DNA of 64,000 nt from Oxalobacteraceae bacterium (GTDB taxonomy: Bacteria > Pseudomonadota > Gammaproteobacteria > Burkholderiales > Burkholderiaceae_D). The notes below the pieces were generated by a model. It was not told the DNA's origin. It did not search any database and worked only from the letters and a program-made list of their open reading frames with translations. The stretch is taken from the NCBI GenBank assembly GCA_013284265.1, contig JABTBR010000029.1, forward strand, positions 20,521 through 84,520, read 5' to 3'. Numbering within the stretch: the stretch's first letter is position 1; every line of letters starts with the position of its first letter. Shown here in pieces: positions 34,935 through 44,102 of this stretch. Position numbers and translations under genes: made by a program.

Positions 34935-37900
34935 GCTTGTTCTTCCATCGCCAGTCCTTGGCCCTCTTGTCCATTGATGACGGCCACCGTGATCTGCTGT
35001 TGCAGCCAGTCGGCCAGCGGTCCATACAGGGCCTGCGCGCAGTCCTGCCATTCCTCCTGGCTGGCCAGGTCGGCGAAATCGGGCCACATGCGGGCCAGGC
35101 ACAGGTCCTCGTTTTCGCCGCTGCGCAGATGGTCGCCGTCGTAGATGGCGCGCGGATCGCCTTGCTGCACCAGCGCCAGCGCGGTCTTGCAGGCCACCGG
35201 CAGCGGGCGGTTCATGCCGTCGTGCCAGATCGCCACCAGGTCGCCCAGCGCGGCCAGCGCTTCCTCGCGGCCCAGCGGGCGCATCGTCACGATGGCGTCG
35301 CGCGCCACCAGCAGGCCGGTCACCGGCATGCCGGCGGCGGCGGCGGCCAGCTGGCGCAGCCACATGGGAATCAGCTTGTCGCCACGGGCCTGGCCGTTTT
35401 TATCGGCCACCTTGGACGACATATGGGTCAGCCAGACCGTTTCGGCGCCGTTGCTGCGCAGCTGGTCGACCCAGTCTTCCAGCACCAGCGCGCCGAAACG
35501 CAGATTGACGGCCAGCTTGGGTGCGGCCAGCGGGTAACGGGAGCGCAAGGCCAGCCAGGCGCTGCGCACCGGCACCAGATTATCCACCAGCTCGCGCTGC
35601 CACTGCTGGCCGATCAGGCCGATCGGCAGCACGCCTTCGCGGGACAGGCGCTCGGCGCACAGGGTCAGGGTGGCGCGCACCTCGCTTAATGCTTCGGGTT
35701 CGCCACTGTCGTCGAGCATGGCGTCTTCCAGCACATAGCGTTCCAGTGCGTTCAGCGAGAACGGTTCCTCGTCCTCGCCGACCAGCGCGTCGTCGCCGAA
35801 CATCACGCCCAGGCGATGGCGGAAGAAGTAGCGCACCGGCTGGCGCACGAAGGCGCTGATGCCTTGCAGCTTGAGGCGGTAGCTTTCGTCGATTTCGAAG
35901 GATGGCAGGGATTCTTCCGATGGGGTTGTGGTTGTGGCTGTGGCTGTTGCGGCGTCGGTGCCGGCGGCGTCGTTAGAACCCACGGCAAAGATCTGGGGTC
36001 TGACCCGGCGGGTCAGACCCCGGCTTTGGGCCGTGGGTTTACTTTCCGGGCCGCCGGCACCCACGTCGTCATACACACCGTCATCGTGGGCGGCGCGCCA
36101 TTCGCGGGCGTAGGTCAGCAGGCCCCCCTCTTCAAAATAACGCCGGCTAAAGGGCTGCAGGGCATGCTCGGTGGTGCGCGCATGCAGGTCGAGCTGCCAG
36201 CCTGTCACCAGATAGTCGCGCAGCTGCGACACCAGCACCGATGGCGGCTGCTCGCTGTTGTCGCGCACATTGCGTCCCACCCAGCTGATATACAGCTTGT
36301 CGCGCGCGGCCAGCACCGCTTCGAGCATCAGGTAGCGGTCGTCGTCGCGGCGCGAGCGGTCGCCCGGTCGCGCCATGCCCGGCTGCGCCAGCAGGTCGAA
36401 GTCGGCCTTGGGCGCGCGCCGCGGGAAGTCTCCATCGTTCATGCCCAGCAGGCACACCACGCGGAACGGCACCGCGCGCATCGGCATCAAGGTACAGAAG
36501 GTTACGCCGCCGGACACGAACTGGTGGTTCAGCGCCGGTTCGTCGAGCGCGCCCAGCCAGGCCTCGCGCAGTACCGCCAGCGGTACGGCCTCGTCGAACT
36601 GCGCGCCTTCGCAGGTGTCGAGCCAGTTGTTCAGCGTATCGTCGAGCAGCGCCAGGGTCAGGCGGTCGCCCTCCTCGCCGCCATCGAAGAAGGTGGCCAG
36701 CAGCGCGCGCGCCTGCTCGCCCCATTCGGCCGGCGAACGCGGCTCGGCCAGCACGGCGCGCCAGCGCAGCAGCGCTTCGACCAGTTGCGCCAGCGAGCCG
36801 GCCAGCGCCGCATCGAGTCCGCCCACTTCGGCATAGGGTTCGATGCCGGCGAAGCTCTTGCCGCTGCCGCTGGCATAGCCCAGCAGCATGCGCCGCACTC
36901 CGAAAATCCAGGCATTCTGCTCGCCCGCCGGCCCCAGTCCCAGGCCGCTGCGGTGGGCCTGGTCCAGCCCCCAGCGCACGCCCGCGCCCTCGATCCAGCG
37001 GCCCAGCGTGGGCAGGTCCTCCGCTGCCAGGCCAAAACGGCTGGCCAGCGCGGGCACATCGAGCAGGTCGCGCACTTCGCTCTGGCGGCAGCGCTGCTGC
37101 GGCAGGCGCAGCAGCCATTCCAGCGCCACCAGCAGCGGATTGACGCTGCGGTCCTTGACGTCGGCGATCTCGAAGGGAATGTAGCGCGCATCGCTGCGCT
37201 TGTGCTGGGCGAACACGGCGTGGATCGCCGCCGAGAAGCTGTCGATATCGGGCACCATCACCACCACATCGCGCGGACGCAGCGCGCCATTGGCGGCGAA
37301 CATCGCCAGCAACTGGTCGTGCAGTACCTCCACTTCGCGCTGCACGCTGTGGGTTACGTGGAATTCGATCGAGCGGTCGGCGTCCAGCGGCGCCACGCCG
37401 GCGTGTTCGGACAGCGGCAGCAATTCGCGCACGGCGGCCTGCAACTGGCCCAGCAGGTGCTCGCCGTCGCCGTCGCTGAACAGATCCAGGCGCAGCTTGT
37501 CGTCGCGTCCCTCGGCCTCGGCCTGGGAATCGAATTCATCGAGCATGCGGATAAAGTCGCGTCCCTGCCGGCCCCAGCTCGCCAGCAGCGGATGGCTATG
37601 CGCATGCAGCTCTTCCAGCGGAATCTGGCCCAGGTCCTGGCCCTTGCGCAGCTGCTGGCGCCGGTGCGAGGAACGCATCAACTCGCGCCCCTCGATGATA
37701 TCGCCCCAGTAGTACTGGCAGGGATTGGGCACCGCCAGCAGCACCTGGGTGTGGCGCGCCAGCGCGGCCAGCGCCTGCAGGCTCTGGAACGGCAGCGCCG
37801 ATACGCCGAACAGCACGATGCGGCGCGGCAGCCGGCTGGCCGGTTCCACGCCAGCCTCGATCGCACGGACAAATTCGGTGTGCACGCTGGCACGGCCCAG

Positions 37901-38491
37901 GCCGCGCTCCTGCGGCGCCACGTCGGCGTTCACGGCGCGCCACAACTGGCCTTGCCAGCGCTGGTCCGGCGGTAGCGGGAAAGCCTCGCCACGCGCATTG
38001 CGCAACTGGTCGCGCCCGGCCGCCCAGTCCTCCAGCCAGTCGGCCCGGTACACCTGGTACTGGTCGAACAGGTCGGCCAGCCGCACGGCCAGTTGCAGGC
38101 GCCGCTCCGGATCGCCGTCGCCCAGGAAATGGCGCAGCGGCGCGAAGGCTTCATCCTCCAGCAAGGTCGGCAACAGGCGCATCAGGCGCCAGCCCAGCGG
38201 CGATTTATCGAAGGCCGAGCGCACCGGCACCCGCTCGCGCCCCAGCATGCCACGGTAGGTTTCCCACAAAAAGCGCGCCGGCAGCGCCACCCGGGTCGCC
38301 GCGCAGACGCGCATTTCCTCGGCCAGCGCGATCTTCAGCCATTCGGCCACGCCGTTCGACTGCACCAGGAAGATGTCCTGCTCCAGCGGCGCCAAAGGAT
38401 GGTTGCGCAGCCATTGGAAGACGGCGGCGCGCAACTGCTCCATCTGGTTGCCGTGCAAAATAATCAGGCCGGGAAGAATACTGGATGACAT
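34931..38491 (-). CDS. recC: RecBCD gamma subunit RecC (Chi recognition)
   Basis: A 1186-residue RecC, which holds the split strands and recognises Chi. The N-terminus (SILPGLIILHGNQMEQL, then ERDIFLVQSNGVAEWLKI-type segment) and LLGMNDGDFPRRAPKADFDLL are standard. It exceeds E. coli RecC (1122) partly because of a segment at about residues 818-838 encoded by an in-frame copy of the dispersed palindromic element, followed by a Thr/Ala-rich stretch; it falls between YAREW and the conserved LPSFEID/PVRYFFRHRLGV region, that is, in a linker. The kinase gene lies 75 bp upstream on the same strand. Confidence 0.94.
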   Translation of the reverse strand: MSSSILPGLIILHGNQMEQLRAAVFQWLRNHPLAPLEQDIFLVQSNGVAEWLKIALAEEMRVCAATRVALPARFLWETYRGMLGRERVPVRSAFDKSPLGWRLMRLLPTLLEDEAFAPLRHFLGDGDPERRLQLAVRLADLFDQYQVYRADWLEDWAAGRDQLRNARGEAFPLPPDQRWQGQLWRAVNADVAPQERGLGRASVHTEFVRAIEAGVEPASRLPRRIVLFGVSALPFQSLQALAALARHTQVLLAVPNPCQYYWGDIIEGRELMRSSHRRQQLRKGQDLGQIPLEELHAHSHPLLASWGRQGRDFIRMLDEFDSQAEAEGRDDKLRLDLFSDGDGEHLLGQLQAAVRELLPLSEHAGVAPLDADRSIEFHVTHSVQREVEVLHDQLLAMFAANGALRPRDVVVMVPDIDSFSAAIHAVFAQHKRSDARYIPFEIADVKDRSVNPLLVALEWLLRLPQQRCRQSEVRDLLDVPALASRFGLAAEDLPTLGRWIEGAGVRWGLDQAHRSGLGLGPAGEQNAWIFGVRRMLLGYASGSGKSFAGIEPYAEVGGLDAALAGSLAQLVEALLRWRAVLAEPRSPAEWGEQARALLATFFDGGEEGDRLTLALLDDTLNNWLDTCEGAQFDEAVPLAVLREAWLGALDEPALNHQFVSGGVTFCTLMPMRAVPFRVVCLLGMNDGDFPRRAPKADFDLLAQPGMARPGDRSRRDDDRYLMLEAVLAARDKLYISWVGRNVRDNSEQPPSVLVSQLRDYLVTGWQLDLHARTTEHALQPFSRRYFEEGGLLTYAREWRAAHDDGVYDDVGAGGPESKPTAQSRGLTRRVRPQIFAVGSNDAAGTDAATATATTTTPSEESLPSFEIDESYRLKLQGISAFVRQPVRYFFRHRLGVMFGDDALVGEDEEPFSLNALERYVLEDAMLDDSGEPEALSEVRATLTLCAERLSREGVLPIGLIGQQWQRELVDNLVPVRSAWLALRSRYPLAAPKLAVNLRFGALVLEDWVDQLRSNGAETVWLTHMSSKVADKNGQARGDKLIPMWLRQLAAAAAGMPVTGLLVARDAIVTMRPLGREEALAALGDLVAIWHDGMNRPLPVACKTALALVQQGDPRAIYDGDHLRSGENEDLCLARMWPDFADLASQEEWQDCAQALYGPLADWLQQQITVAVINGQEGQGLAMEEQA
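35977..36039. repeat. Dispersed palindromic element, copy 4, inside recC
   Basis: Arms AACCCACGGC (35977-35986) and GCCGTGGGTT (36030-36039). Inner arms GGGGTCTGACCC (35995-36006) and GGGTCAGACCCC (36010-36021) are perfectly paired. Total 63 bp, a multiple of three, open in the recC frame, where it encodes a peptide containing SRGLTRRVRP. Confidence 0.9.
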
Positions 38492-38566
38492 GGCGTTCCG
38501 ATGGATGAGGGGCTGGTGTTCAGCACCATTATCGCCGCAAAACCGTGCCCGGCAAAATGATGCCGG

Positions 38567-41500
38567 TCAGCCCGGCGCGTGCACCACCAGCTCTTGCGCG
38601 ATATGCTCCCTGAGCAGCGCCAGCAAGGCATGCATCTGCTCGACCAGCTGGCGCGCGCGGCCTGGATCGGCATCGTGGCGCACGTGCTCCAGCGCCAGAC
38701 ACAGGTCGGCAAAGCTCATGGCGCCGACCGCGCGCGCCGACGATTTGATCCGGTGTCCCAGCTCGGCCAGGTGGACCACATCGTCCTCGGCCAGGGCCGC
38801 GTCGATTTCTTCCAGCCCGGCGCGGGCCGACTCCAGGAACAGCAGCGCGTACTTGCGCATCTTGTCCGGCTTGTTGCCGAAGGTCTGGGCCAGCGCCGCC
38901 ACGTCGAACAGTTCGGCGTCGGACGAGGCCGGATTGCCAGCGGCGCTGTAATGACCGGCAGCCGCCGCCATACCATCCGGCGCCGCGCCAGCCGCCAGGG
39001 CAGCAGCCGCCGTGCCAGCGCCAGCACCAGTAGCATCCGTGGCGCCCGCGGCGCTCACGCCGGCCGCGCTTCCCGCATCCGTCTGGCCGGCATTGACCGC
39101 GGCCCCCGCCTCCGCGCGGGCCGCGCCGGCGTCGTCGGGACCGAGCCGGCCGGCGGCGCGCGCGCGCTGGTTGATCCAGCGCGACAGCACGCTGAACAGC
39201 AGCTTGGGCGCGATCGGCTTGGTGATAAATTCATCCATGCCCGCTTCGATGCAGCGCAGCTGATCCTCGCGTCCGGCATTGGCCGTCATCGCGATCACCA
39301 GCGTGCCGGCCAGCTTGGGATGGGCGCGTATCATGCGCGTCGTCTCGAAGCCGTCCATCACCGGCATCTGTACATCCATCAGCACGCAATCGAAGCGCTC
39401 CTTGAACAGCAGATCGATCGCCTCCTTGCCGTTGTTGGCCACGCACACGGAGGCGCCGGCGTCTTCCAGCAGTTCCTGGCCCACCTGCTGGCTGAAGATA
39501 TTGTCTTCCACCAGCAGGATAGCGGCGCCGCGGATGCTGTCGAGGATCTCGGCCTGCAAGGCGTCCTCGCCGGCCGGCAGGAAACTGGTGCCCTTGTCGA
39601 GGCGCGCGGTAAACCAGAAAGTGCTGCCCTCGCCCTGGCGGCTCTCCACACCCACGGTCCCGCCCATCAGTTCGGCCAGCTGCTTGCTGATCACCAGCCC
39701 CAGGCCGGTGCCGCCGTATTTGCGCGTGGTCGAGTTGTCGGCCTGCTGGAAGGACTGGAACAGCCGTCCCACCTCTTCCTGGCTCATGCCGATGCCCTTG
39801 TCCTGCACCTCGAAGCGCACCATCGCGTAGTTGTCGCGGTCTTCCAGCGGCCGCGCGCGGATCACGACCTTGCCGTTTTCCGAGAACTTGATCGCGTTGC
39901 CGGCAAAATTGAGCAGCACCTGCTCGAGCCGCAGCGGATCGCCGCGCAGCTGCTGCGACATGCCCGGCCAGATTTCGTACACCAGTTCCAGCCCCTTGGC
40001 GGCGGCGCTCTCACCCAGCTGGTTCGAGATATTCGCCAGCAGCGACTGCATGCTGAAGTCCAGCACTTCCAGGTCCATCTGGCCGGCCTCGATCTTGGAA
40101 AAATCCAGGATGTCATTGATGATGCCCAGCAGGTGCTGGCCCGAATGGTGGATCTTCTGCAGATAGTCGCGCTGCTTGGGATTGGTCACCGAGCGCAGCG
40201 CCAGGTGCGCCATGCCGATGATGCTGTTCATCGGCGTGCGGATCTCGTGGCTCATGTTCGACAGGAAGTCGCTCTTGGCCTGGCTGGCCGCATCGGCCTG
40301 CACCTTCAGATTATGCAGCTCGGTCACGTCGGTCGACAGCGCGATCACGGCGGTGACGGCATTGTCGATCTCCACCGGCACCTTGACAGTCCACAGGTGA
40401 TGCACCACGCCGTCGCGGTCGGTGTACTGGTCCTCGCCCGAGCGCTTGATGCCGTCGCTGAACACCGGTTTGTCCTCGGCCCAGGCGGCGTCGGCCTGGC
40501 GCGTGGGCATCAGCTCGCGGTCAAGCTTGCCCACCACATCCTGCACCGGCAAGCCCATGACCTCGGCCATCTTGGCGTTGGCGTAGATGAAGCGCCGGTT
40601 CTGGCTCTTCATATACACATGGGCGTCGACGTTGTTGAGCACCGTGTCGAGCAGCACGCGCTGCTTGATGGCGCTGCGGCGCGACGAATACAGCATGAAG
40701 CAGTAGGCGTAGATCAGGATGGTGCCGACGAAGCCGGTCATCAGCGCGATCCAGGGGAAGTAGACGTCGAAGCCGGTCAGCAGGTCGCTCTTGCGCACCC
40801 GGAAGGCCGCCTTCCACAAGCTGCCGTTGAAATCGATCGGCAGCACCGCTTCGAAATATTCGCGCTCGTGGCCGGGCGGGATCGGCGTGGCCACCATTGA
40901 GCCGTTATCGTTGAACAGCAGGCGGTCGCTCGTTTCGATGACCAGGCGGCGCTGCTCCACATCGGTGGTACCGTCGGCGTACAGCATCAGGTGCACCTGG
41001 CGCACCGCCATCTCGTCGATCGCGCCCTGCACCAGCTTGGGCACGCTGAAGCCGATGCCGACCGAGCCGACATAGGCCGCGCGCCGCCCGGCCACGTCGT
41101 TGAGCGGCATGTCGCGGCGGTACACCGGCAGGCGCATGCCCAGGCCGATGTGCGGCACCGGTTCCTTGACGATGACGGGCTGGCCCGAGGCGCTGACCTG
41201 GCCGCTGTCGCGCGACAGCTGGATCGCGCGCCAGATCGCCGGGTTGGCGCCGATATCCACGCCCATCTTTTCGTGCATCAGCGCATCCGGCTCCATATAG
41301 GTCAGCACCGCGTACTGCGGGCGCCGGCCGGGCGGGCGGATATCGAACTTGGGGTAGCCGTTCGGACTGACGCTGCGGTCGGCCCGCACCGCCGCCACGA
41401 AGGCGTCGCGCTGCGCGTCGCTGATCACCGGCGCATAGTTCAGCGCTTCGATCGCCGGAAAATGCTGAGACAGGTCCAGGCTGGCCACGTACTGGTGAAA

Positions 41501-41734
41501 CTGCAGGCGCGTCAGGTTGTCGGCGGTCTGGAACAGCGCCACCAGGCCGCGTACCAGATCGGAATACGACTTGACCCGTGCCGAGATGCTGTACTGGGTG
41601 CTGCGGCTGAGGTTTTCGAAGCGCTGCTCGGCGTCGTCCTCCACCGTTTTATACGCGGCCGCATAGAGCGACAGGCCGATCGCCAGGGCCAATGACAATC
41701 CGACGCCCAGGATCAGCGCGCGCGAATTCGCCAT
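38567..41734 (-). CDS. CHASE-PAS hybrid sensor histidine kinase with REC and Hpt
   Basis: About 1055 residues. Membrane helix (about 5-25), a periplasmic CHASE sensor (about 50-290; FPAIEALNYAPVI and RPQYAVLTYMEP are typical), second membrane helix (about 320-345), PAS domain, HisKA with the phospho-accepting His in SHEIRTPMNSIIGM (about 495), HATPase (GDPLRLEQVLLNFAGNAIKF, then KYGGTGLGL), REC with Asp in LMDVQMPVMDGF (about 787), an Ala/Gly-rich linker, and an Hpt domain with His in HRIKSSARAVGA (about 994). So it is a full phosphorelay. The ATG at 41734 has AGGG six bases upstream; an in-frame ATG at 41764 is possible. Likely ligand and output are unknown. Confidence 0.92.
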   Translation of the reverse strand: MANSRALILGVGLSLALAIGLSLYAAAYKTVEDDAEQRFENLSRSTQYSISARVKSYSDLVRGLVALFQTADNLTRLQFHQYVASLDLSQHFPAIEALNYAPVISDAQRDAFVAAVRADRSVSPNGYPKFDIRPPGRRPQYAVLTYMEPDALMHEKMGVDIGANPAIWRAIQLSRDSGQVSASGQPVIVKEPVPHIGLGMRLPVYRRDMPLNDVAGRRAAYVGSVGIGFSVPKLVQGAIDEMAVRQVHLMLYADGTTDVEQRRLVIETSDRLLFNDNGSMVATPIPPGHEREYFEAVLPIDFNGSLWKAAFRVRKSDLLTGFDVYFPWIALMTGFVGTILIYAYCFMLYSSRRSAIKQRVLLDTVLNNVDAHVYMKSQNRRFIYANAKMAEVMGLPVQDVVGKLDRELMPTRQADAAWAEDKPVFSDGIKRSGEDQYTDRDGVVHHLWTVKVPVEIDNAVTAVIALSTDVTELHNLKVQADAASQAKSDFLSNMSHEIRTPMNSIIGMAHLALRSVTNPKQRDYLQKIHHSGQHLLGIINDILDFSKIEAGQMDLEVLDFSMQSLLANISNQLGESAAAKGLELVYEIWPGMSQQLRGDPLRLEQVLLNFAGNAIKFSENGKVVIRARPLEDRDNYAMVRFEVQDKGIGMSQEEVGRLFQSFQQADNSTTRKYGGTGLGLVISKQLAELMGGTVGVESRQGEGSTFWFTARLDKGTSFLPAGEDALQAEILDSIRGAAILLVEDNIFSQQVGQELLEDAGASVCVANNGKEAIDLLFKERFDCVLMDVQMPVMDGFETTRMIRAHPKLAGTLVIAMTANAGREDQLRCIEAGMDEFITKPIAPKLLFSVLSRWINQRARAAGRLGPDDAGAARAEAGAAVNAGQTDAGSAAGVSAAGATDATGAGAGTAAAALAAGAAPDGMAAAAGHYSAAGNPASSDAELFDVAALAQTFGNKPDKMRKYALLFLESARAGLEEIDAALAEDDVVHLAELGHRIKSSARAVGAMSFADLCLALEHVRHDADPGRARQLVEQMHALLALLREHIAQELVVHAPG

Positions 41735-42188
41735 TTTTTTCCCTAGCTCACCTAAATATCGCATCGGCCTTCACTTTTTCATCGAATTGGGGACCGCGCC
41801 AGCACCACGCCATAGCGCGCCGTCAAACAAATTTGCATAGGAGCAGCATACTATCAATGGCGCCGCCGAACCAGATTTACCTGCCAAACGGCGGCCATGA
41901 GTGGTATCAGGCTTCAGAAATGCCCGCGCGCCGCTACCAAGCTGATAGCCATGACGGCCCGGACCAGGCGGGAAATGGCCGGCAGCCGGCCCGCCGATCA
42001 TGCATAGCATCAATCGTGCGCACCGGAAATGTTAATTCCGCTATTCTTTTTATCAGGAAAAGTCGCCCACACGTCCACGCTATCGCTAAAATAATAGGGT
42101 GTACCAAGCCCTTGCCTGGCTCTGCAATAAAGAACATGAACACGGTATTTCCCAAGCTGTTTGACCGGCCCTCGATACTCAACCTGAT
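41735..42188. other. 454-bp divergent intergenic region
   Basis: Separates two divergent signalling genes, the hybrid kinase and the REC-GGDEF operon. It must hold promoters for both. The base composition is more AT-rich than the neighbours. I see no convincing consensus promoter, terminator or repeat, and no supported gene. Confidence 0.5.
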
Positions 42189-44102
42189 GTGTTTGCTGCC
42201 GTGCAGATTCCCAACGTCCTCCTCGTCAACGACGACCCCGCCAGCCTGTATGCGCTGGAGAGCTTGCTGATCGGTTCCGCCGGCCAGGAGTACCAGCTGG
42301 TTACGGCCAGTTCCGGCAAGGAAGCGCTGCGCGCCGTGCTGCAGCAGGAATTCGCCGTGATCCTGCTCGACGTCAGCATGCCCGGCATGGACGGCTTCGA
42401 AACGGCCGAGGCCATCCACTCCCATCCCCGTTCGGCCGCCGTGCCCATCATCTTCATCACCGCCCACTACGCCGACGAGATCAGCCGCATGAAGGCCTAT
42501 CAGAAAGGCGCGGTCGACTATCTGTTTACGCCGGTGATCCCGCAGATCCTGCAGACCAAGGTGGCGGTGTTCGTCGAGCTGACCAAGAAGAACATCGAGC
42601 TGCGCCGCCAGTCCGAGGAACTGGCCCGTCTCAACCAGGACCTGCGCGTGCAGCGCCTGCAGGACCTCGAGCGCATCAACGGCGAGCTGGAACAGGAAGT
42701 GGCCGAGCGCAAGCTGGCCGAGCAGCGCGCCCACGAACTGTCGACCCGCGACGCCCTGACCAATCTGGTCAACCGGCGCTCGTTGATCCAGCAACTGGAA
42801 CACGCGGTGGCCATGGCCGACCGCGCCCACAGCGAGTTCGGCCTGCTGTTTCTCGACCTGGACAAATTCAAGCAGGTCAACGACAACTACGGCCACGAGG
42901 TGGGCGACGAGCTGCTGCGCCAGGTGGCCGCCCGCCTGACGGCCGCCGTACGCGTGTCCGACGTGGTGGCGCGCCTGGGCGGCGACGAATTCGTGGTGCT
43001 GATCGGCGGGCGCGCGGCGGCCGCCAACGCGGCCCGGGTGGCGCGCAAGATCGAGCAGGCCAATGCCCGCCCCTACGACATCGGCAGCCAGCGCCTGCGC
43101 ACCTCCAGCAGCATCGGCATCGCCCTGTATCCCCAGGATGGCGCGAACGCCGCGGAACTGATGAAGCATGCCGACCTGGCCATGTACCACGCCAAGTTCG
43201 ATCCGGCGTCGCGCATCAAATTCTTTCACGAAGAATTCAATGTGCGCGAAAAGCAGCGCGAGCGCTGGGCGCAGGAACTGCGCCTGGCGCTGCCCCAGGA
43301 GCAGCTCGAGCTGCACTACCAGCCCAAGGTGGCGCTGGCGTCCGGCCAGGTCGACGCGGTCGAGGCGCTGCTGTACTGGCACCATCCGCAGCAGGGCCTG
43401 ATCGCCGCCGCCGACTTCCTGCCGCACATCCAGGACCGCAGCCTGCTCGACCGCGTCGACACCTTCGTCATCGAGCGCGCCTGTGCCCAGGCCGCGGCCT
43501 GGCGCGCGCTGGCCGGCCTGCCGCCGCTGGCGATCGCGCTGAACCTGGCCACCCCGCAGCTGAGCGCCGAGCTGGCCCAGCGCCTGCTGCCAGCCATGCG
43601 CAAGCAGCAACTGCCGGCCGGCAGCATCGAAGTCGAACTCAATGAAACCCTGCTGTTCGGCGCCAGCGAGGCCATCGCCCCGCTGCTACGCCAGTTGCAG
43701 GCCGGCGGCGTGCGTCTGGCGCTGGACGAATTCGGCAGCGCGCGCTCCTCGCTGGCGGCCTGCAAGCGGCTCCAGCTCGACACCCTGAAGATCGCGCCCG
43801 ACTTCATCCATGCCATCGGCAACGAGCAGGGCGGCAGCGAGATTGTCGCCGCCGTGGTCCATCTGGCGCGCGCACTGAAGATGCGGGTAGTCGCGCTCGG
43901 CGTCGACAGCGCCGTCCAGCTGCAACTGCTCGCCACCCTCGATTGCGACCAGTATCAGGGCCCGCTGTTTTGCGCACCCCTGCCGGCCGAGGCGCTGCTC
44001 GCCACGCTGTTCCCCGACACGCTGGACGGTGCCTGCGCCGCGTCCCGGCCGCCCCACCCTATTCAAACTCAACAACTCAAAGCGCGAGGATCTAGTCCAT
44101 GA
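42189..44102 (+). CDS. REC-GGDEF-EAL response regulator (EAL degenerate)
   Basis: A 637-residue regulator. REC (about 8-125) has DD near the N-terminus and the phospho-Asp in ILLDVSMPGMDGFE, but the usual conserved Lys before Pro is Thr (DYLFTPV). After a coiled-coil linker comes GGDEF (about 190-345; LGGDEFVVLIGG intact near 264), then an EAL domain (about 360-615) that keeps EALLYW but has DEFGSA for DDFGTG, TLKIAPDFI for KIDxSF, and LGVDS for EGVET. It is probably a phospho-regulated diguanylate cyclase with a non-hydrolytic EAL. No ATG is available; the GTG at 42189 is chosen, without a clear ribosome binding site. It overlaps the next kinase gene by 4 bp. Confidence 0.9.
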   Translation: MFAAVQIPNVLLVNDDPASLYALESLLIGSAGQEYQLVTASSGKEALRAVLQQEFAVILLDVSMPGMDGFETAEAIHSHPRSAAVPIIFITAHYADEISRMKAYQKGAVDYLFTPVIPQILQTKVAVFVELTKKNIELRRQSEELARLNQDLRVQRLQDLERINGELEQEVAERKLAEQRAHELSTRDALTNLVNRRSLIQQLEHAVAMADRAHSEFGLLFLDLDKFKQVNDNYGHEVGDELLRQVAARLTAAVRVSDVVARLGGDEFVVLIGGRAAAANAARVARKIEQANARPYDIGSQRLRTSSSIGIALYPQDGANAAELMKHADLAMYHAKFDPASRIKFFHEEFNVREKQRERWAQELRLALPQEQLELHYQPKVALASGQVDAVEALLYWHHPQQGLIAAADFLPHIQDRSLLDRVDTFVIERACAQAAAWRALAGLPPLAIALNLATPQLSAELAQRLLPAMRKQQLPAGSIEVELNETLLFGASEAIAPLLRQLQAGGVRLALDEFGSARSSLAACKRLQLDTLKIAPDFIHAIGNEQGGSEIVAAVVHLARALKMRVVALGVDSAVQLQLLATLDCDQYQGPLFCAPLPAEALLATLFPDTLDGACAASRPPHPIQTQQLKARGSSP

